Shown: piece after piece, positions 34,750 to 43,231 of the stretch | Numbering within the stretch: position 1 is the stretch's first letter | Layout of the letters: each line of letters starts with the position of its first letter | Assembly: GCA_964203275.1 (NCBI GenBank) | Contig: CAXNMF010000013.1 | Span: 46,451 to 110,450, forward strand | Source: Ga0077527 sp945862135 | Lineage (GTDB): Bacteria; Pseudomonadota; Gammaproteobacteria; Burkholderiales; SG8-41 | DNA: 64,000 bases | Direction of reading: 5' to 3' | Made by a program: the position numbers and the translations under genes | The notes under the pieces: generated by a model | The model's database searches: none | What the model was told of the DNA's origin: nothing | What the model saw: only the letters and a program-made list of their open reading frames with translations

Positions 34750-36123
34750 ATGAGTGAAAAGCTGCCTGAAGTCGCCATCGCCGAGAAACTCGCCGATCAA
34801 GCGCTTGCATTGAACGTTGAAGGGATTCCCGCCGTCGTGCTGGCGCGGGCCGAGGAATTGCTGATTGATGTGGTCGGCCTGTGTGTGGCGGCCCGCAATA
34901 CCGATTACATCAAGGCCGTGATCGCCGGCGTCGATGCCGGCGGTCCGTGCACGGCGATTGGTCACAAGCAGACTTTTTCTGCTGAGGCGGCTGCGCTGAT
35001 CAACGGCACGGCGACGCATGGCGAAGATTTTGACGATACCTTCGAAGGCGGTCCTGTGCATTCCAGCACGGTGATTGGCCCGGCGGTGCTGGCAGCGGCG
35101 GAGCGTTTCGGTTGTGACGGTCGCGATGTGCTGGCCGGATTTGTTGCCGGCGTTGAAACGCTGTGCCGCATGTCTATGGTGATACCCAAAGCCATTCACA
35201 AATCCGGTTTCCATCCTACAGCCATACTCGGCGCCATGGCGGCAACGCTGGCAGTGGCGCGCACGATGAAGCTGAACAAACAGCAGACCGTCGATGCACT
35301 GGGCATTGCCGGCAGCATGGCCAGCGGCATCATCGAATATCTGGCGGAAGGCGCCTGGACCAAACGCCTGCATGCGGGATGGGCGGCGCAGGTGGGCATC
35401 CAGGCGGCACGATTCGGCCAGCAGGGTTTCCTCGGACCACGCACGGTGTTTGAAGGCACCCATGGCCTTTACTACGCGTTTGCGCGTACGGCGACCGGCG
35501 ATTACGACGTGCTGACCCGTGATTTCGGCCGTGACTGGTACATGTCTCGCATCACTTTCAAACCGTATGCGACGGGCACGATGAACCAGCCCTATGCTGA
35601 CTGCGCGCTGCGGCTGTCTAAAAAGGGTTTTGCTGCAGAGGATGTGGTCGATGTGCTGTGCGAGACGGCTGAGGGTTATGTGCACCGCCTGTGGGATCCG
35701 CTGCCGGCCAAACAACGCCCGGCCAACGACTACGCCGCCAAGTTCAGCGCGCCGTTCAATATTGCAGTGGCTTTTGTCACCGGTGGTGCGGGGTTGGCGG
35801 CATTTACCGAAGAGACTGTGCGAGATGAACGCATCCTTGCATTGGCCTCGAAAGTGAAATACGTCGTCGATCCGAACAATCCCTATCCCAAGGCTTACAC
35901 CGGCCATGTGCGCATGACGCTGAAAGATGGTCGCGTGTTCGAGGAGCGCCAGCCGCATATCCGTGGCGGTGCGCAGGAGCCGCTGACGCGTGCGGAGATT
36001 GAAGACAAATGCCGGCTCAACTGTGTTTTTGGCGGCTGGAACGAACAGCAGATTGCGGTGTTCCTGAAGTCGGTGCCCAATCTGCTGAAGGGGAAGCTGG
36101 ACCTGAAAGCGTTGCGTGTTTGA
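34750..36123 (+). CDS. MmgE/PrpD-family protein
   Basis: 457 aa, paralogue of the protein at 20803. Seen: ELLIDVVGLCVAARNTDYIK, FSAEAAALINGTATHGEDFDDT near the active site (about 75-95), FVAGVETLCRMS, SGFHPTAILGAMAATLAVAR, and KPYATGTMNQPYADCAL (about 275-291). Relatives dehydrate or decarboxylate tricarboxylates. It lies behind the TTT terminator but only 60 nt before the FrnE gene. Substrate unknown. Confidence 0.87.
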   Translation: MSEKLPEVAIAEKLADQALALNVEGIPAVVLARAEELLIDVVGLCVAARNTDYIKAVIAGVDAGGPCTAIGHKQTFSAEAAALINGTATHGEDFDDTFEGGPVHSSTVIGPAVLAAAERFGCDGRDVLAGFVAGVETLCRMSMVIPKAIHKSGFHPTAILGAMAATLAVARTMKLNKQQTVDALGIAGSMASGIIEYLAEGAWTKRLHAGWAAQVGIQAARFGQQGFLGPRTVFEGTHGLYYAFARTATGDYDVLTRDFGRDWYMSRITFKPYATGTMNQPYADCALRLSKKGFAAEDVVDVLCETAEGYVHRLWDPLPAKQRPANDYAAKFSAPFNIAVAFVTGGAGLAAFTEETVRDERILALASKVKYVVDPNNPYPKAYTGHVRMTLKDGRVFEERQPHIRGGAQEPLTRAEIEDKCRLNCVFGGWNEQQIAVFLKSVPNLLKGKLDLKALRV

Positions 36124-36130
36124 GTTGTTT

Positions 36131-36165
36131 ATAAAATGTCAATAAAATCAAATACATATTGTTAA
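36131..36165 (+). repeat. AT-rich intergenic element, copy F
   Basis: Just after the MmgE/PrpD stop, sense orientation: TCAATAAAATCAAATACATA. It lies directly before the palindrome that covers the next gene's ribosome site. Confidence 0.55.
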
Positions 36166-36166
36166 C

Positions 36167-36178
36167 CCCTTTAAAGGG
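36167..36178 (+). promoter_or_regulatory. Palindrome over the frnE-like ribosome site
   Basis: CCCTTTAAAGGG is a perfect 12-bp palindrome. Its right half, AAAGGG (36173-36178), is the likely Shine-Dalgarno, 6 nt before the ATG at 36185. It could be a repressor site or a weak RNA hairpin that masks the ribosome site. Confidence 0.4.
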
Positions 36179-36184
36179 ATCGTC

Positions 36185-36841
36185 ATGAGTCAGCACATCA
36201 GCATCGATATCGTTTCCGACGTGGTTTGACCCTGGTGCTTCATCGGCAAGCGCAAGCTGGAAATCGCGCTGCAGCAGTTCGCGGAACTGCACCCCGATGA
36301 GGAAAAACCGGCCGTGCGCTGGTTGCCGTTCCAGTTGAACCCCGATCTGCCGGCGACCGGCATTTCGCGTGCGGATTACATCATGCGCAAATTCGGCGAG
36401 CGCGACAGCTCCCGCTACAAGCGCGTGGCGCTGGTTGGCAAGAGCGTTGGCCTCGACATGGTGTTCGACAGCATCAAGGTTCAGCCGAATACGGTGAAGG
36501 CGCACCGTCTGATCCATCATGCCGGTGAACTGGGTAAACAGGATGAAGTTGCAGAGGCGTTGTTTCGCGCCTATTTTGTTGAAGGTGCCAATCTCACGGA
36601 TAGCGCGGTGCTGGCCGACTATGCCGCGCAGGCCGGAATGGACCGGGAAGCGGTAGCGGCTTACCTGGACAGTGAGATCGATGCCGACCTGATTCGAAGC
36701 GCGGACCAGGAAGCACGGCAGGTTGGCATTGAGGGTGTGCCGTTTTTCATCATCAACCGCACGATCGGCATCTCCGGCGCTCAGGATCCGGAAGTACTGT
36801 TGCAGGCAATGGAGCAGGCGAGGGCAGGCAAGACCCCTTAG
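36185..36841 (+). CDS. DsbA/FrnE-family thiol oxidoreductase with in-frame TGA at the active-site Cys (candidate selenoprotein)
   Basis: Read through the TGA at 36227-36229 this is a 218-aa DsbA-like FrnE-group protein. Codons 1-14 give MSQHISIDIVSDVV, then TGA, then PWCFIGKRKLEIAL. The family has C-P-W-C here, so the TGA stands exactly at the first, reactive Cys (U-P-W-C). The rest is intact: LPFQLNPDLPATG, the helical insertion (about 70-170), and the cis-Pro loop GIEGVPFFIIN (about 182). The ATG has a proper ribosome site and no other stop occurs. A 6-bp stem with a 7-nt loop (GTGCTT, CATCGGC, AAGCGC; 36235-36253) starts 5 nt after the TGA; it is a weak SECIS candidate. A simple nonsense mutation or base error is the rival reading; translation from the next ATG (36314) would lose the active site. 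Confidence 0.65.
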
Positions 36842-36860
36842 AACGCTGGAGCTTGGAGCG

Positions 36861-38384
36861 ATGAGCGATTCAACTGAATACCGCAATGCGCTGGAGTTAA
36901 GCACCAAGCTCGGCGAGTATCAGTTGAAGTCCGTGCTGGGCGTCGGTGGATTCGGCATGACCTACCTGGCCTGGGATACCAATCTCGAGAAACAAGTTGC
37001 CATCAAGGAATACCTGCCGGGCGACCTCGCGGTGCGTGCGCTCGACGGCAGCATCGTTCCGGTATCGACCAATCACCAGTATGACTATCAGTGGGGCCTC
37101 AACGCGTTCATCCAGGAAGCGCGCACACTGGCGCGTTTCAGTCATCCGCATATTGTCCGTGTCAACCGCTACTTCGAGGCCAACGGCACCGGCTATATGG
37201 TGATGGACTACGAAGAAGGCGAATCGCTGAACCAGCTGCTGAAGCGCTCGCCGCAGCCACCCGAGGATGTACTGCGGAGCATACTGCTGCCGCTGCTGGA
37301 CGGGCTTGCTGCCGTGCACGCAGCAAAATTCCTGCATCGCGACATCAAGCCGAGCAATATTTTCATTCGCGCCACTGGTTCGCCGGTGCTACTGGATTTT
37401 GGTGCGGCGCGCGCAACCAGTGGCAGCACACGTACCCTGACTGCCGTTCTGACGCCGGGCTTTGCGCCGCTCGAACAATACGCGGTCGAGGGCAAGCAGG
37501 GACCATGGTCGGACATTTATGCGATGGCCGGGGTGATGTTCCGCGCGGTGACCAACAGCAGTCCGCCTGACGCCGTGAGCCGGCTGCATGGCGACACCGT
37601 GCCGCAGACTCTGGCCGAGGCCAAAGGCCGCTACAGCGCGCCGCTGCTGCGCGCCATCGAATGGGCGCTGTCGATCAAGGCGGAATTGCGGCCGCAAAGC
37701 ATCGCCGAATGGAAGGCTGCTTTCGATGCGCAGGTGCAAGGCACGGCCATTCCCCGGGCAGCGGCTGCGCTGCCAGCGGCAGGCGCAGCACCGGCGGCGA
37801 TTACATCTCGCACGGCAGCGACACGACCGCTGCCCGAACGCTCGGACCCGCGTGCGGGCTGGCGTCATCTTGGACTGGGTATCCTGCTGATTCTCGCACT
37901 GCTGGCCGGACTGGACTGGCATAAGCGTCACCCACTGGAGGCGGATGAGCCGCCCCCGGCGCCGCCGCCTGCCGAGGTCAGGGAGCCGGCAGGCGATGAC
38001 GCTGCATCGACGAATTCTCCGTTGACCGCACCGGCCCCGGCAGCCAACGCCGAGGAGGCGAATGCAATGCGAGTTCCCGACCCGCATGCAACGCGGGAAT
38101 TTGCGCCCGGGATTGATCCGCGTGAACGGCCGCCGCGACCGGAGCCAAACACGCCGATTCCCGACCGTGCCCGTGAGCGTGTCAGTGAAGAGTTTCGCGG
38201 GGCTGACCGCAATCGTGATGGTTATCTGTCTCCGGCGGAAATTGAAGGCCGGTTTCCGGCGATAACCCGGGATTTTCCAGCGGTTGATCGTGACGGCGAT
38301 CGGCGTTTGTCACTGGACGAGTTCATCACCTTCCGCAGATTGCAGTTTGAAGCGCGTCGTGAGCAAGCACCGCCAAGGCCGTAG
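36861..38384 (+). CDS. Transmembrane Ser/Thr protein kinase with C-terminal EF-hands
   Basis: 507 aa. Kinase domain about 20-290: GVGGFG loop 27-32, Lys49 (AIKEYLPGD), HRDIKPSN with catalytic Asp161, DFG 179-181, and TPGFAPLEQYAVEGKQGPWSDIYA in the activation segment. A Pro/Ala linker leads to one TM helix (about 336-353), then an acidic Pro-rich stretch and two EF-hand loops, DRNRDGYLSPAE (449-460) and DRDGDRRLSLDE (476-487). The EF-hands should lie outside the membrane and may sense Ca2+. Same first-lobe style (AIKEYLPG) as the kinase at 39381. ATG at 36861 after TTGGAG. Confidence 0.92.
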   Translation: MSDSTEYRNALELSTKLGEYQLKSVLGVGGFGMTYLAWDTNLEKQVAIKEYLPGDLAVRALDGSIVPVSTNHQYDYQWGLNAFIQEARTLARFSHPHIVRVNRYFEANGTGYMVMDYEEGESLNQLLKRSPQPPEDVLRSILLPLLDGLAAVHAAKFLHRDIKPSNIFIRATGSPVLLDFGAARATSGSTRTLTAVLTPGFAPLEQYAVEGKQGPWSDIYAMAGVMFRAVTNSSPPDAVSRLHGDTVPQTLAEAKGRYSAPLLRAIEWALSIKAELRPQSIAEWKAAFDAQVQGTAIPRAAAALPAAGAAPAAITSRTAATRPLPERSDPRAGWRHLGLGILLILALLAGLDWHKRHPLEADEPPPAPPPAEVREPAGDDAASTNSPLTAPAPAANAEEANAMRVPDPHATREFAPGIDPRERPPRPEPNTPIPDRARERVSEEFRGADRNRDGYLSPAEIEGRFPAITRDFPAVDRDGDRRLSLDEFITFRRLQFEARREQAPPRP

Positions 38385-38475
38385 CGGTCGCGAGAAAGCT
38401 TTGATTACGAATTTTTGCAATAACAGCCCGACAGGGCGGCGCGTATACTGACGCGAAAATAAACAGGGGGCGTTC

Positions 38476-39348
38476 ATGGGTTTGCGACTAAAGTTCAATC
38501 TGGTGCTTCTGGTGGTGTTCCTGCTCGGCCTTGGCGTGACGGGAACCATTTCACATGAGCTGCTGCACAAGAATGCGCGCGATGAAGTGCTGCGCAATGC
38601 CGGCGTGATGATGGAGGCGGCGTTGTCGATGCGCAGTTATACCAATACCCAGATCCGTCCTTTGATCCCGTACAGCGAAGAAGTGTTCCACCCGCAGAGC
38701 GTGCCCGCTTACGCCGCGACGGAGATCATGAGCTCTCTGCGCAAAAAATACGCCGATTACTCCTACAAGGAAGCGGCGCTGAATCCGACCAATCCGCGCG
38801 ACAAGGCGGTGGACTGGGAAGCCGACATCGTCAATGCCTTCCGCGCCAGCCCGGATCGCGGCGAAATCAGCGGCACGCGCATGACGCCGACAGGGCCGTC
38901 GCTGTACCTGGCGCGTGCCTTCCAGATCAAAGACCAGGCCTGTCTCGCCTGCCACACCACGGCAGCCGAAGCGCCGCCGGCGATGGTAAAAATCTACGGC
39001 CCCAACAACGGATTCGGCTGGAAACACATGGAAGTGATTGGCGCGCAGATCGTATCAGTCCCGATGGCCTTGCCGGTGGAGAATGCCAACCGCGCGTTTT
39101 ACACCTTCATGGCGTCATTGTCTGCGGTGTTTGTCGCGTTGTTCATCATCCTCAACATCATGATGAGTCTGCTGATCGTGCGTCCGATCACGCGCATGTC
39201 GAAGGCGGCCGACGAGATCAGCACCGGCAACATGGAGATCCCCGAATTCAACGAGAAGGGCGGTGACGAGATGTCGTTGCTGGCGAAGTCATTCAACCGC
39301 ATGCGGCGCAGTCTGGAGAAGGCGATCGAACTGATCGACCAGAAATAA
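38476..39348 (+). CDS. DUF3365 haem-binding sensor with HAMP domain
   Basis: 290 aa membrane sensor. TM1 about 7-28, a periplasmic DUF3365 (Tll0287-like) domain about 30-205 with one c-type haem motif CLACH (156-160), TM2 about 208-233, and a HAMP region about 233-285 (IVRPITRMSKAADEISTGNMEIPE). It ends right after HAMP, with no kinase or cyclase output of its own. The next gene, 32 nt on, is a soluble-looking Ser/Thr kinase, which may serve as the output. GGGGG lies before the ATG. Likely a redox or gas sensor, by inference. Confidence 0.87.
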   Translation: MGLRLKFNLVLLVVFLLGLGVTGTISHELLHKNARDEVLRNAGVMMEAALSMRSYTNTQIRPLIPYSEEVFHPQSVPAYAATEIMSSLRKKYADYSYKEAALNPTNPRDKAVDWEADIVNAFRASPDRGEISGTRMTPTGPSLYLARAFQIKDQACLACHTTAAEAPPAMVKIYGPNNGFGWKHMEVIGAQIVSVPMALPVENANRAFYTFMASLSAVFVALFIILNIMMSLLIVRPITRMSKAADEISTGNMEIPEFNEKGGDEMSLLAKSFNRMRRSLEKAIELIDQK

Positions 39349-39380
39349 CCGCCACCAAGCATCAGCGATCGCAATCCATC

Positions 39381-40820
39381 ATGGCCGAAACCTTGAACGC
39401 GCTGCCTAACGGTTATGCGCTGCACGAGTACCGCATCGAATCCGTGCTCGGTGTGGGGGGCTTCGGCCTGACTTATCTGGCCACCGACAGCAACCTCAAC
39501 CTGCGGGTGGCGATCAAGGAATATCTGCCTGGCGAATTTGCGATGCGCAATGCCGATTCCACGGTGGAGCCGCATTCTGGCGCAACGACGGATTCTTTCC
39601 TGTGGGGGCTGCAGCGCTTCATGGAAGAGGCCAAGACCCTGGCCTCGTTCCGCCACCCCAACATCGTGCGCGTGATGCGTTTTTTCGAGGCGAACCAGAC
39701 CGGTTACATGGTGATGGAGTTCGTCGAAGGTGTGCCATTGCCGAACTGGATCGCCAACCGGCGGCCCTTGCCGCGCGATGACTTGTTGAACATCGCAGTG
39801 CCCTTGCTCGATGGTCTGGCGCTGGTGCATCGCTCGGGTTATCTGCACCGCGACATCAAACCCGCCAACGTTTTCATGCGTGAAGAAGGCAGTCCGGTGC
39901 TGCTCGACTTCGGTTCGGCTCGTGAATTGAAGCTCGGCAACCAGGAACTGACTGCGGTGGTGTCGCCGGGTTATGCGCCGCTGGAGCAGTATCACGCCAA
40001 CGGCAAGCAGGGGCCGTGGACGGATCTCTACGCCTTTGCCGGCGTGATGTACTGGATGCTCACCGGCAGCAAACCGGTCGAGGCCACTGCGCGGGTGCGG
40101 CAGGACGAGATGCCCGCGGCGGCAACGCAATGCAGCGCCGAAACCTATGGCGCAGAAGTTTTGACGGCAATTGACTGGGCGCTGAAACCGCATGAAGACG
40201 AACGGCCGCAGAGTGTTGCCGAATTCCGCCATGCACTGACCGGGAATACCGCGCCGGTGGCGCCGCTGCGGCCGGCGGTATCGGCGGATGCGCCAACGAT
40301 GCTGCTCAAACCGTCGGCGCCGGTGACGGCCTCGGGCCTGACCGGCATGGCCATTGATCGTGAGCAACTGAAAAAAGTCGAAGCCGAACTGGCACGCCAT
40401 ATCGGGCCGATCGCGCCGGTGGTGATCCGCAATGCCGCGAAGAGCAGTGCGACGCTGGAGGCGCTGTGCGATGTGGTCGGTCGTGAAATCACCGACGAAA
40501 AGGCGCGCGCCGCATTCATCGCCATGTTCACCGCCGCTGAAAAATCGGCGCCGCCTTCAGGCCGCACCGGGCTTGCCGCGGCACCCAGTGCCGAGGCTCT
40601 GGAGTCGATTTCCAGGAAATTTTCACCGGAAGCGCTGGCGCGTGCCGAAAAGGCGCTGGCCCAGCACATTGGCGCGATTGCGCGGATTGTGGTGCGGCGC
40701 GCCGCGGCGAAGGCGCGCGACGAGGCCGAGCTTTATCTGCTGATCTCCGACGAGATCAAGGATCCGGCGGAACGCAAGGCCTTCGCCAAGAAGGCCGTGT
40801 CGATTTCCACCCGCCTGTAA
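39381..40820 (+). CDS. Ser/Thr protein kinase with repeated C-terminal domain
   Basis: 479 aa. Kinase about 15-290: GVGGFG 24-29, Lys46, HRDIKPAN with Asp158, DFG 176-178, and SPGYAPLEQYHANGKQGPWTDLY. No TM helix. After a linker, two similar helical units of about 65 residues follow: EAELARHIGPIAPVVIRNAA (about 335-400) and EKALAQHIGAIARIVVRRAA (about 415-475). The repeat looks like a protein-binding or sensory unit found behind such kinases, but I cannot name it. Directly follows the haem sensor gene, so the pair may form one pathway. Confidence 0.9.
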   Translation: MAETLNALPNGYALHEYRIESVLGVGGFGLTYLATDSNLNLRVAIKEYLPGEFAMRNADSTVEPHSGATTDSFLWGLQRFMEEAKTLASFRHPNIVRVMRFFEANQTGYMVMEFVEGVPLPNWIANRRPLPRDDLLNIAVPLLDGLALVHRSGYLHRDIKPANVFMREEGSPVLLDFGSARELKLGNQELTAVVSPGYAPLEQYHANGKQGPWTDLYAFAGVMYWMLTGSKPVEATARVRQDEMPAAATQCSAETYGAEVLTAIDWALKPHEDERPQSVAEFRHALTGNTAPVAPLRPAVSADAPTMLLKPSAPVTASGLTGMAIDREQLKKVEAELARHIGPIAPVVIRNAAKSSATLEALCDVVGREITDEKARAAFIAMFTAAEKSAPPSGRTGLAAAPSAEALESISRKFSPEALARAEKALAQHIGAIARIVVRRAAAKARDEAELYLLISDEIKDPAERKAFAKKAVSISTRL

Positions 40821-40824
40821 CCAT

Positions 40825-41676
40825 CTATCCGAGCAGGAAGTTACGCACCGCGGCAATCTGGTCGTCCGCCATCAGCGCTGGCGCATGGCCGACGCCGACG
40901 AATTCCACCAGCTTCGGTTTGGGGCCGCGCTGCGTCATTTCGACGGCCGTTTCACGCAGCAGCAGGTCTGAGTCGGCGCCGCGCAGCAGCAGCGTGGGGC
41001 AGCGGATCACATCGTAATAACTCCACAGCACGATGTCCTTTGCCGCAGCCTTGTGGAAGGGTTGTGCGATGCCCGGGTCGTAAATCATGCCCCAGCGGCC
41101 TTCGGCATCACACTTCGAATTGTGTTCGGCGAGGTGGCGCCACTGCGCATCGGTCAGCGGGCCGAAGGGGGCCGAGACCTTGCGCACGTATTGTTCGAGC
41201 TCGGCAAAACTGTTGAACAGCGGATTCTTTCCGACATAAGCGCCGATGCGTTCCATTGACGCCTTGGGAATCAGCGTGCCAACGTCATTAAGTACCAGGC
41301 GGCGGATCGGATTGTTCGGTTTGGCGGCGAGCAGCATGCCGAGCATGCCGCCCATCGAGGTGCCGACCCAGCTGATGTCCTTGCTGCCGCCGGCAGTGAT
41401 GCGCGCGATCAGCGCCGTCGTATCGTTCATGTACTGCACGTAACCGTAGTCGTCCTTGTTCGGCAGCCAATCGCTTTTGCCGCGTCCGGCCATGCTGATG
41501 CTGATGACGCGGAACTGATCCTGCAGTGCTGCGGCCAGCGCATCGAAATCGCGGCAGTTGCGCGTCAGGCCGTGCACGCAGATCACCACGCGCGGATTCG
41601 CCGGATCGCCCCAGTCGGTGTAATGCAGCTGGTGAAAGCCGGCGCTGTTGAGGCAGGGCAGTTGATGCTCGGTCAT
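40825..41676 (-). CDS. Alpha/beta-fold hydrolase
   Basis: 283 aa. Oxyanion strand VVICVHGLTRN (about 32-41), nucleophile elbow GTSMGG with Ser (about 105), acid residue in LLRGADSDLLL (about 235) and His in GVGHAPAL (about 265). No signal peptide, so cytoplasmic. Ester- or amide-hydrolysing enzyme of unknown substrate. Converges with the kinase gene with a 4-nt gap; upstream on its own strand is the GIDE-like gene. Confidence 0.9.
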   Translation of the reverse strand: MTEHQLPCLNSAGFHQLHYTDWGDPANPRVVICVHGLTRNCRDFDALAAALQDQFRVISISMAGRGKSDWLPNKDDYGYVQYMNDTTALIARITAGGSKDISWVGTSMGGMLGMLLAAKPNNPIRRLVLNDVGTLIPKASMERIGAYVGKNPLFNSFAELEQYVRKVSAPFGPLTDAQWRHLAEHNSKCDAEGRWGMIYDPGIAQPFHKAAAKDIVLWSYYDVIRCPTLLLRGADSDLLLRETAVEMTQRGPKPKLVEFVGVGHAPALMADDQIAAVRNFLLG

Positions 41677-41684
41677 CGATAACC

Positions 41685-41718
41685 TGTATTTAAGTAATTG
41701 ATTTTATTTAATTATTTA
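41685..41718 (-). repeat. AT-rich intergenic element, copy G
   Basis: On the minus strand, directly at the TAA of the GIDE-like gene: TAATTAAATAAAATCAATTA then CTTAAATACAGG. Near-identical to copy I over 24 bases. Confidence 0.55.
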
Positions 41719-42632
41719 ACACCCAGCAGCACCAATCCCCAGATGCCGAGGCCGATGAAAGCGCTGAGGTGGGCCCACGCCCACCAGCGGTAACGCCGTC
41801 CCAGCGCATCGGGCATTTCGTTGGCGAGCAGGAACAGCCGATTGTCGCGCGGCTTGCGCAGCAGATGCACGCCCTCGACGTGATTGCCCAGTTGCTCGAA
41901 GCGGTTCTTGCGTACTTCGCGAATGGCCTGCATGCGTGCGAGTTCCCATTCCTTCAGGCTGATGCTGCCGTCCTTGTCGAGATCAAAACGCTGCAACAGT
42001 TGCTGCTTGTCGTTTTTCCATTCGGTAATCAGTGCACTGACATCTTCGCGTTCTTCAGCGGCTGAAGGCGTGTTGCCGCTGTGGGTGACAAATTCACCGA
42101 TGGCATACAGCGTGCTGTCGGGCAGCATCAGCCACTCACTGTAGCGCATGCGGCCTTCTCGCCAGGATTTTTTATGGCCCGCAATCACCTCGGCACCATC
42201 CGGTGACACCACACAGGCGCCGCTGTCATCGACCAGCAGGAAATGATCGATGCTGTGGCCTTCGTCCACGGTTTTCCATTTGTTGTCGTTCTGTTCTTCT
42301 TCGACCGTGTAACGGTACCAGCAGCAGGCGCGCTGGCTGATCGGGCAAGTCACCGTGGAGCCGGCTATCAGCCGGCCGACACCGAGCAGTTCGACATAAC
42401 CCTGTGCCGCCGTGGCGACGTTGGAAGTGGGGAGGTCGTGAATCTGCCGGTAACGCCGGTAATTACCCAGCCACGCAAAAAAGCTGACCACCGACATCGC
42501 CAGCAGCGCAAGGGGCCAGACTTCGGCGGACTCCGCCTGCCCGGCGATGACGAGGATGATGAAATGCAGGCCGCCCGTCAGGTACAGCGGACCGCGGCCG
42601 CTGTTGCTGCCGATATTGAACGAGAACTGCAT
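41712..42632 (-). CDS. GIDE-like membrane protein with an EF-hand
   Basis: 306 aa. Hydrophobic segments about 18-32 and 40-56 and at the C-terminus (about 285-304). The middle part, TCPISQRACCWYRYTVEEE to FLLVDDSGACVVSPDGAEV (about 95-150), resembles the GIDE/MULAN-type domain. A canonical EF-hand loop, DLDKDGSISLKE, is at 217-228. The next gene on the strand is lemA, a common partner of GIDE-type genes. Role unknown; the EF-hand echoes the kinase at 36861. Confidence 0.75.
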   Translation of the reverse strand: MQFSFNIGSNSGRGPLYLTGGLHFIILVIAGQAESAEVWPLALLAMSVVSFFAWLGNYRRYRQIHDLPTSNVATAAQGYVELLGVGRLIAGSTVTCPISQRACCWYRYTVEEEQNDNKWKTVDEGHSIDHFLLVDDSGACVVSPDGAEVIAGHKKSWREGRMRYSEWLMLPDSTLYAIGEFVTHSGNTPSAAEEREDVSALITEWKNDKQQLLQRFDLDKDGSISLKEWELARMQAIREVRKNRFEQLGNHVEGVHLLRKPRDNRLFLLANEMPDALGRRYRWWAWAHLSAFIGLGIWGLVLLGVK

Positions 42633-42655
42633 TCAGGACCGCCGGACGGCGACGA

Positions 42656-43231
42656 TCAGGTGTTGAACAGCGACTTGACGTCGACGTCCTTCTTTTCTTC
42701 TTCGGAAAACTCCAGCAGCTGCGCGGCCTTGAAGCCGAACATCGAAGCAACGATGGCATCCGGAAACTGCTCGATGCGCACGTTGTTGATGTTCACCGAC
42801 TCGTTGTAGAACTCGCGGCGGTCGGCGATGGCGTTCTCGAGGCTGGAGATGCGCGTCTGCAGCTGCTGGAAGGTCTGGTTGGCCTTGAGGTCGGGGTAGG
42901 ACTCGGCCAGTGCAAACAGGCTTCCGAGCGCTGCGCGCATGCCGGTCTCGGCCTGGCCCAGCGCGGGGACGTTCTGTGCTTCGCGCGCCGTGAACACCTT
43001 CGAGCGCGCTTCGATCACGCGGGTCAGCGTGTCCTGCTCGAACTTCATGTATTGCTTGCAGGTCTCGATGAGCTTGGGCAGTTCGTCGTGGCGCTGCTTG
43101 AGCAGCACGTCGATATTGGCCCAGGCTTTGGATACGTTGTGTTTGATCTGTACCAGCGCGTTGTAGATCGTGATCACGTAGATGACGATTACGGCGAGTA
43201 CGGCGAGGGTGATGATGGTGCCTAGACCCAT
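42656..43231 (-). CDS. lemA: LemA family protein
   Basis: 191 aa. One N-terminal TM helix (about 3-24, LGTIITLAVLAVIVIYVITIYNAL cut to its core), then a long helical bundle with KAWANIDVLLKQRHDELPKL and TRISSLENAIADRREFYNESV, and the C-terminal FPDAIVASMFGF block. Membrane-anchored by the N-terminus; role in bacteria unclear. ATG at 43231 after GGGAG; probably first gene of a lemA-GIDE operon. Confidence 0.92.
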   Translation of the reverse strand: MGLGTIITLAVLAVIVIYVITIYNALVQIKHNVSKAWANIDVLLKQRHDELPKLIETCKQYMKFEQDTLTRVIEARSKVFTAREAQNVPALGQAETGMRAALGSLFALAESYPDLKANQTFQQLQTRISSLENAIADRREFYNESVNINNVRIEQFPDAIVASMFGFKAAQLLEFSEEEKKDVDVKSLFNT

